Below, one piece after another: positions 58,896 through 64,000 of a stretch of DNA of 64,000 nt. The position numbers were made by a program, and so were the translations under genes. The notes beneath the pieces were generated by a model. It saw only the letters and a list, made by a program, of their open reading frames with translations, was not told the DNA's origin and ran no database searches. Position 1 is the stretch's first letter. Each line of letters starts with the position of its first letter. Origin of the DNA: Bacillota bacterium (GTDB taxonomy: Bacteria > Bacillota > Clostridia > Oscillospirales > Oscillospiraceae). The DNA lies in the NCBI GenBank assembly GCA_023402075.1, contig JAEXCS010000040.1, positions 62,001-126,000 on the forward strand. The letters are read 5' to 3'.

Positions 58896-61013
58896 ATGAT
58901 AGGAAAGACAGACCGCAAGCTTCGCAAAAAAGAGAAAAGAGGGAGCGCCTCGATTCGCAGGGATCTGTTTTCAAAGATGCTGCTGCTGGCGCTGATTCCT
59001 CTGCTGCTGATGGCGGCCCTGCCGGGCTATGTAAGCTATTTCGGCGTGAATCAAACGGTGGAGCGCATGATGAAAGAACTGTCGGAAACCAGTGCGGAGC
59101 TGGTGGGGCAGAAGCTGACCGCTGTGAAAAATGTCGCTACGGACCTTGGTTATCGGTCGGAGTTAAGTGATGAAACGGCAGACCCCTCAGTTTATGCCGC
59201 GGTGATCGCCCAGTGCGTGAATGAATACGGTTTGGAGGGCGGCGACCTGCTGGACGCCAGCGGACGAAGCCGCACCGGAAGCGGCAGCTATGCCGACCGG
59301 GAATTTTTCAAGCGCGCCCTTGCCGGAGAGACGTATATTTCCGAGCCGGAGCTGGATCAGGCCGCCGGCAGCGTGACGATTTACGCAGCCGCCCCCGTCC
59401 GCCAGAGCAGCGGCGGGATTTCCGGCGTGGTGTTTCTGAAGACGCAGCAGACATTCCTCAACGACATTATGGCGGAAATCAAGATCAGCGATGGCGCCAC
59501 CACCTATATGCTGAACAAGGATGGATTTACGATTGCCGACCCGGATATGGAGACTGTTTTAAATGCCGAAAGCACCATCCGGGACGCGCAGACGGATCCC
59601 AGTCTGAATGCGCTGGCTGCTATGGAGACGGACATGACGCAGGGCAACAGCGGCTTTGGACGGTATACTTATGGCGGTGTGACAAAATATCTGGCCTATG
59701 CCCCCGTAAACGGAACCGACGGCTGGAGTCTTGGCGTGTGCGCCGTCGTAAATGACTTTATGAGCATGACCTATGCCAATATGCTGCTCTCTGTGGGGCT
59801 TCTGGCGCTGGCTGCCGTTGCGGTGGTTTTGGTATCCAACCGGACATCCAGAAGAATCGGCGGCGCCGTCACCGTCTGCACCCAGCGGCTGGAGCAGCTT
59901 GCGCAGGGAGATTTGAGCAGCGATGTGCCAAAGGTTGCCCGGCGGGATGAGACAGGCCGTCTCGCTGCCGCCACCGCTACAATCACCGCCTCAATTTCAG
60001 GCATCATTCGTGATTTGGATGATGTTCTGGAAAAAATATCTACTGGTGATTTTACATGCCAAAGCAAGGCTGCCGACCTGTATGCCGGAGATTATGCACC
60101 GCTGCTGACAGCGGTGGAGGATTTGCGCCGGATGCAGGGGCAGACTCTTGGAAAAATTGTTTTAGCCGCGGATCAGGTTTCCGACGGGGCAGACCAAATT
60201 TCCTCCGGTGCGCAGATTCTGTCTCAGGGGACGACAGAGCAGGCATCTTCCGTGGAGGAGCTGGCCGCATCCCTTCAGGAGATTTCCGCCAACGTGCGGG
60301 ACACCGCCGACCACACCGTCACCGCCAGCGAGCGGGTGCAGCAGGCCTACGACCTGATGCAGGAGTGCGACGCACAGATGCGGGGCATGGAGGATTCCAT
60401 GGGCGAAATCAACCAGAATTCCAGAGAGATCGGCAAAATCATCAAGACCATTGAGGATATCGCGTTCCAGACCAATATTCTGGCGCTGAACGCCGCTGTG
60501 GAGGCCGCCCGCGCAGGTGAGGCGGGTAAGGGCTTTGCTGTGGTGGCAGACGAGGTGCGAAACCTTGCGGGCAAATCCGCCGAGGCTTCCAGAAGCACCT
60601 CGGAGTTGATTGCCGCCGCGGTGTCCTCCGTTGAAAAAGGAACGCAGGCCATGAGCTCCACCGCGCAGGCCATGGAGCGGCTGCAGGAAAACTCTGCCGC
60701 TGTGGCGGATATCGTCCAGAAGATATCTACTGCCTCCGCCCAGCAGTCTACCTCTTTGGAGCAGGTGTCTCTGGGTGTGGAGCAGATTTCCTCCGTGGTG
60801 CAGAACAACTCCGCAACCAGCGAGGAAAGCGCTGCCGCCAGTGAGGAGATGTCTGCGCAGGCGCAGATGCTGAAGGAGCTGGTGGGGCAGTTCAAATTCG
60901 TCGACGGCGAGGAAGCGCCCGCTCCGGCCACGCGCCCTGCCCCAACAGAGGAGCGTTTTTCAAGCCCCGCTTCATGGGAGCCGACGGCAGGCGGCGTGGC
61001 TTCCAAATATTGA
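58896..61013 (+). CDS. Methyl-accepting chemotaxis protein, dCache type
   Basis: A 705-residue chemoreceptor with a basic start, membrane helices at about 28-50 and 290-312, an outside dCache domain (about 55-285, with SYADREFFKRALAGETYISE and GSVTIYAAAPV), HAMP (about 313-366) and the signalling hairpin tip DIAFQTNILALNAAVEAARA (about 525-545). The tail ends EPTAGGVASKY. The sensor domain arrangement matches the dCache type for small organic molecules. The start follows GGACAGGGAACAG. It stands alone with its own terminator. Confidence 0.93.
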   Translation: MIGKTDRKLRKKEKRGSASIRRDLFSKMLLLALIPLLLMAALPGYVSYFGVNQTVERMMKELSETSAELVGQKLTAVKNVATDLGYRSELSDETADPSVYAAVIAQCVNEYGLEGGDLLDASGRSRTGSGSYADREFFKRALAGETYISEPELDQAAGSVTIYAAAPVRQSSGGISGVVFLKTQQTFLNDIMAEIKISDGATTYMLNKDGFTIADPDMETVLNAESTIRDAQTDPSLNALAAMETDMTQGNSGFGRYTYGGVTKYLAYAPVNGTDGWSLGVCAVVNDFMSMTYANMLLSVGLLALAAVAVVLVSNRTSRRIGGAVTVCTQRLEQLAQGDLSSDVPKVARRDETGRLAAATATITASISGIIRDLDDVLEKISTGDFTCQSKAADLYAGDYAPLLTAVEDLRRMQGQTLGKIVLAADQVSDGADQISSGAQILSQGTTEQASSVEELAASLQEISANVRDTADHTVTASERVQQAYDLMQECDAQMRGMEDSMGEINQNSREIGKIIKTIEDIAFQTNILALNAAVEAARAGEAGKGFAVVADEVRNLAGKSAEASRSTSELIAAAVSSVEKGTQAMSSTAQAMERLQENSAAVADIVQKISTASAQQSTSLEQVSLGVEQISSVVQNNSATSEESAAASEEMSAQAQMLKELVGQFKFVDGEEAPAPATRPAPTEERFSSPASWEPTAGGVASKY

Positions 61014-61052
61014 GTTTGGAAAGAGAAACGGCTTCAAAATATAAAGAAACGG

Positions 61053-61080
61053 AAAAATCCCGGGATTTCCCGGGATTTTT
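61053..61080 (+). terminator. Terminator of the chemoreceptor gene at 58896
   Basis: A 13-pair stem (AAAAATCCCGGGA/TCCCGGGATTTTT) with a very short loop, followed by CTTCCTGTTTT. Confidence 0.8.
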
Positions 61081-61103
61081 CTTCCTGTTTTGATAAAAAA
61101 ACC

Positions 61104-61132
61104 TTGCACCTCTGGGAAACCTGTGGTATCAT
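61104..61132 (+). promoter_or_regulatory. Promoter of rpsB-tsf
   Basis: TTGCAC (61104-61109) and TATCAT (61127-61132), 17-base spacer. The leader of about 105 bases before rpsB contains a hairpin (TCCGTTGGAAACTGGCGGA, 61178-61196) that could be part of an S2-type autoregulatory leader. Confidence 0.6.
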
Positions 61133-61245
61133 ATTACAGCACTACGCATGGTGGTGGACTGTCCGTCTGTGTTTCCGTTGGAAACTGGCGGATGGGATGA
61201 AGCGCCAGAGGGTAAACTAAATTTATATTTTGGAGGAACACAACC

Positions 61246-61989
61246 ATGGCAAATTCTAGCATCGTATCCATGAAATCCCTGCTGGAGGCAGGCGTCCACT
61301 TCGGCCATCAGACCCGCCGGTGGAACCCCAAGATGGCTCCCTATATCTATACCGAGCGCAACGGCATTTATATTGTTGACCTGCAGAAGACCGTCCGGAA
61401 GCTGGAAGAGGCGTACAACTTTGTCCGCGATCTCTCCGCCGACGGCAAGAGCCTGCTGTTCGTGGGCACCAAGAAGCAGGCCCAGGACGCGATCCGCGAG
61501 GAGGCTCAGCGTTGCGGCCAGTATTTTGTGAACGCCCGCTGGCTTGGCGGTATGATGACCAACTTCAAGACCATGCGTACCCGCGTGGATCGCCTGCATC
61601 AGCTCAAGACCATGCAGGAGGACGGCACCTTCGATATGCTGCCCAAGAAGGAAGTTATGAAGCATCTGGGCGAAATTGCCAAGCTTGAAAAATATCTGGG
61701 CGGCGTGGAGAACATGAAGACTCTCCCCGGCGCGCTGTTCATTGTGGATACCCGCAAGGAGCGCAACGCCATCGCCGAGGCCCACAAGCTGGGTATTCCC
61801 GTGGTGGCAATTGCCGATACCAACTGCGATCCCGATGAGATTGATTACGTCATCCCCGGCAACGACGACGCCATCCGCGCCATCAAGCTGATCTCCTCCA
61901 TCATGGCCAACGCTATGCTGGAAGGCCGTCAGGGCGAGCAGATGGAAGATGCTGCCGCTGAGGCTTCCGCGCCCGAGTCCGCCCAGTAA
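61246..61989 (+). CDS. rpsB: 30S ribosomal protein S2
   Basis: S2 of the small ribosomal subunit. The 247 residues contain MKSLLEAGVHFGHQTRRWNP at the start, FVGTKKQAQDAIREEAQRCG, RWLGGMMTNFKTM, and DTRKERNAIAEAHKLGIPVV and DTNCDPDEIDYVIPGNDDAI near the end. The acidic C-terminal tail ends in APESAQ. GGAGGAAC precedes the ATG. It is followed by tsf after 54 bases, the universal order. Confidence 0.98.
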   Translation: MANSSIVSMKSLLEAGVHFGHQTRRWNPKMAPYIYTERNGIYIVDLQKTVRKLEEAYNFVRDLSADGKSLLFVGTKKQAQDAIREEAQRCGQYFVNARWLGGMMTNFKTMRTRVDRLHQLKTMQEDGTFDMLPKKEVMKHLGEIAKLEKYLGGVENMKTLPGALFIVDTRKERNAIAEAHKLGIPVVAIADTNCDPDEIDYVIPGNDDAIRAIKLISSIMANAMLEGRQGEQMEDAAAEASAPESAQ

Positions 61990-62043
61990 GACGGCTCCGG
62001 AGCACGGGCATATCAAATCATCAAAATTGGAGGAAAATCGAAG

Positions 62044-62961
62044 ATGGCTATTACAGCTACTGACGTAAAGAACCTGCGCGAAATGACCGGCGTGGGCATG
62101 ATGGACTGCAAAAAGGCCTTGGCCGCCACCGACGGCGACATTGACAAGGCTGTTGAATGGTTGCGTGAAAAGGGTATGGCGGCTTCTGCAAAGAAGGCCG
62201 GCCGCATCGCTGCCGAAGGCGTTGCCCTGGCTGAGGTAATCGACGGTGTGGGCGCTCTGGTAGAGGTCAACGCCGAGACGGACTTCGTGGGCAAGAACGA
62301 GAAGTTTGTAGAGTTCGTCAAGGGCGTGGCAGCCACGGTGGCAAAGCAGAATCCTGCCGATCTGGACGCGCTGATGGAGTGCAAGTACGAGGGCACCGAC
62401 CTGACCGTCACCCAGCAGCAGCAGGAGATGGTTCTGGTCATCGGCGAGAACATCAAGGTTCGCCGCTTTGTCCGATTCGCCGAAGGTGTTTCCGTTCCTT
62501 ATGTCCACGCCGGCGGCAAGATCGGCGTGCTGGTGAACTTCAAGACCGACCTGCCCGCCGAGAAGGTGGAGGCTGTGGGTAAAGACGTGGCTATGCAGAT
62601 CGCTGCGCTGAATCCCCGCTTCTGGGACAAGTCTCAGGTTTCTCAGGAGATTCTGGACGAGGAAATGAAGATTCTTGTGGCCCAGATGGCCAACGACCCC
62701 AAGATGGCTTCTAAGCCCGACGCGGTGAAGGAGAAAATTGCTTCCGGCAAGCTGAATAAGTTCTACGAGGAAAACTGCCTGCTTCAGCAGGAGTTCGTGA
62801 AGGACGGCAGCATGACCGTAGAGGGGTATATCGCTGCTTCTGCAAAGGCTCTGGGTGGCTCTGTGGAGTTTGTTACCGCCACCCGCTTTGAAAAGGGCGA
62901 GGGCATCGAGAAGAAGCAGGAGAACTTTGCCGACGAGATTGCCTCCATGGTGAAGGGCTGA
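62044..62961 (+). CDS. tsf: Translation elongation factor Ts
   Basis: EF-Ts exchanges GDP for GTP on EF-Tu. The 305-residue protein has the UBA-like start VKNLREMTGVGMMDCKKALA, VEVNAETDFVGKNEKFVEFV (about 75-95) and the two core subdomains with VGKDVAMQIAALNPRFWDKS. Length is normal. GGAGG lies upstream of the ATG, and a strong terminator follows the gene. Confidence 0.98.
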   Translation: MAITATDVKNLREMTGVGMMDCKKALAATDGDIDKAVEWLREKGMAASAKKAGRIAAEGVALAEVIDGVGALVEVNAETDFVGKNEKFVEFVKGVAATVAKQNPADLDALMECKYEGTDLTVTQQQQEMVLVIGENIKVRRFVRFAEGVSVPYVHAGGKIGVLVNFKTDLPAEKVEAVGKDVAMQIAALNPRFWDKSQVSQEILDEEMKILVAQMANDPKMASKPDAVKEKIASGKLNKFYEENCLLQQEFVKDGSMTVEGYIAASAKALGGSVEFVTATRFEKGEGIEKKQENFADEIASMVKG

Positions 62962-62995
62962 TTTCTTTTCAAAAACTCTTTAATAATTAGTGTGG

Positions 62996-63035
62996 GCACG
63001 GCGTCAGGATATTTTCCTGACGCCGTGCTTTTTTT
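62996..63035 (+). terminator. Terminator of rpsB-tsf
   Basis: The stem GCACGGCGTCAGGA/TCCTGACGCCGTGC is followed by seven T residues. Confidence 0.92.
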
Positions 63036-63210
63036 GCAGGGGGGCATAGAAAATTTTACAGCCAGACTTGATCGCCTGAAAATGACTTTCAAACTCACAT
63101 TCTTTAAGCAGGCAGGGAGATTTTTCGGTGCGCTCACTTTTTTTCTCGGGAAGCATAGACTGGACTGAAAGAAATTTTCTTTCACAGCTACTTAAATAGG
63201 AGGTATTGCA

Positions 63211-64000
63211 ATGCCTGAAAAGATCATGCCCGGACCTGTGGATGACTCTCGCTGCATCCGCGAGGCGGTTTGCATTCACACCAAGAAAATTTTTGATTCG
63301 TGCAAAGATAAGGACTGTATCGAAGATCTGCGCTTCTATCCCAAGCTGCAGTACGTGGATGTTATCAACCGTGCGGTTTCTCTGAAGAGTGGCAACGCCA
63401 AGCTGCTGTATGTGTACGTAGATGTGGAACCGGTGACCTTCAACCGGGGCTGCTACGCCGTCGACATGCGGTTCTTCTATCAGGTGACGCTCCAAGCATA
63501 CCTGTGCACACCGAATCCCGTGACTGTGGAGGGCCTGTGTGTGTTTGACAAGCGTGTCCTGCTGTTTGGCAGCGAGGGCGGCGCCAAGGTCTTCTCCTCT
63601 GATTCCTGCGTGATGGATACACAGTGCCTGCGCACCGGGAATCCCCCCATCGCCGTGGTGGAAGCGGTCGACCCAATCGTTTTGGACGCTAAGCTGGTGG
63701 ATGTGTGCGGCTGCCGTCCTTGCGACTGCGACCTGTGCGAAATTCCGACCTTCATCAACGGCTATTTCGACGGCGAACTCAGCGCCGGAGAGGATGGGCG
63801 GAGAGTGTACGTAACTCTGGGACAGTTCTCCATCGTGCGTCTGGAGCGGGATACCCAGCTTCTGATCCCTGTGTACGATTACTGCATGCCCCAGAAGGAG
63901 TGCTCCGGCCCTGGCGGTGTCGACCCCTCTCAGGACCCCTGCGGTCTGTTCCGCAACATCAACTTCCCTGTGGGCGAGTTCTTCCCGCCCAACACGGTCA
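63211..64000 (+). CDS. Cys-rich protein of unknown function, cut by the window end
   Basis: The first 263 residues of a protein I do not recognise. AGGAGG is seven bases before the ATG at 63211, and no stop occurs before the window ends. There is no signal peptide or membrane helix. Cysteines are frequent (at least 17), with a dense cluster CGCRPCDCDLC at residues 166-176. Stretches such as LQYVDVINRAVSLKSGNAKL and YAVDMRFFYQVTLQAYLCTP look beta-rich. Codon choice resembles the ribosomal genes just upstream, which hints at strong expression. A spore-coat or metal-binding role is a guess. The upstream gap 63036-63210 holds nothing I can name. Confidence 0.8.
   Translation, partial: MPEKIMPGPVDDSRCIREAVCIHTKKIFDSCKDKDCIEDLRFYPKLQYVDVINRAVSLKSGNAKLLYVYVDVEPVTFNRGCYAVDMRFFYQVTLQAYLCTPNPVTVEGLCVFDKRVLLFGSEGGAKVFSSDSCVMDTQCLRTGNPPIAVVEAVDPIVLDAKLVDVCGCRPCDCDLCEIPTFINGYFDGELSAGEDGRRVYVTLGQFSIVRLERDTQLLIPVYDYCMPQKECSGPGGVDPSQDPCGLFRNINFPVGEFFPPNTV

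Noticed and set aside
61129..62508. 459-codon open frame antisense to rpsB and tsf
   Set aside because: Both sense genes are certain; the antisense frame has no start signal or domain.

Overview
The window looks like the chromosome of a spore-forming, moderately GC-rich member of the Clostridia, most like the Oscillospiraceae (Oscillibacter/Dysosmobacter/Flavonifractor-type gut anaerobes). This is inferred from gene content and not from a database search. Sporulation genes (sigG, spoIIR, a YlmC/YmxH protein, tandem Spo0A-box-like sites), strong Gram-positive ribosome binding sites, riboswitch-controlled vitamin uptake genes and several clostridial DUF families (DUF4358, DUF4364, DUF3048, DUF6514) all point there. 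Most of the window is ordinary chromosome with short intergenic gaps and many hairpin terminators.

Layout. 1-2.2 kb: a minus-strand thiamine operon (thiW-thiM-thiE, cut by the window edge) behind two consecutive TPP riboswitches, each with its own terminator. 2.3-3.7 kb: CorA-like transporter and an XRE regulator. 3.8-6.05 kb: an ECF sigma/anti-sigma operon with two membrane proteins and a likely autoregulated promoter. 6.2-7.95 kb: flavin-type oxidase family protein, a tRNA dihydrouridine synthase and a 59-residue protein. 8-10.55 kb: feoA-feoB-Cys-rich ferrous iron uptake operon. 10.6-15.8 kb: type II pantothenate kinase, nicotinate phosphoribosyltransferase, cardiolipin synthase, TtcA-like protein. 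15.8-18.7 kb: LTA-synthase-like enzyme and riboflavin transporter RibU behind an FMN riboswitch. 18.8-21.1 kb: a LexA-box promoter, a SLOG/YpsA-like protein, ispE and spoIIR. 21.4-24.3 kb: chemoreceptor, second 59-residue protein, tRNA-Ala(GGC).

24.3-31.9 kb is the most accessory-looking part: a decayed coding remnant next to the tRNA, a 1420-residue S-layer-anchored repeat protein, and two related methyltransferases with a TetR regulator. 31.9-39.0 kb holds a TetR-controlled transport cluster: an MptD/Trep_Strep-type ECF S component, EcfT, a fused double ATPase, and two exporter-fold ABC half-transporters in an overlapping gene series. 39.1-43.4 kb: XRE regulator, palindrome, chemoreceptor, amidase, threonine-aldolase-like enzyme. 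43.6-46.8 kb: a lipoprotein/MBOAT/DHHW set for surface polymer O-acylation. 46.8-55.2 kb: DUF4364 protein, DUF3048 lipoprotein, comEC-holA-rnmV, a Spo0A-type promoter with a DUF6514 gene, and glnS.

55.2-57.5 kb is a broken molybdenum-hydroxylase locus: a frameshifted 4-hydroxybenzoyl-CoA-reductase-type FAD subunit, a 3' fragment of its molybdopterin subunit, and an intact orphan FAD subunit facing the other way. 57.5-64 kb: sigG with a sigma-F-type promoter, ylmC-like gene, third chemoreceptor, rpsB-tsf, and a Cys-rich protein that runs off the window. No CRISPR array, insertion sequence, rRNA or phage was seen.
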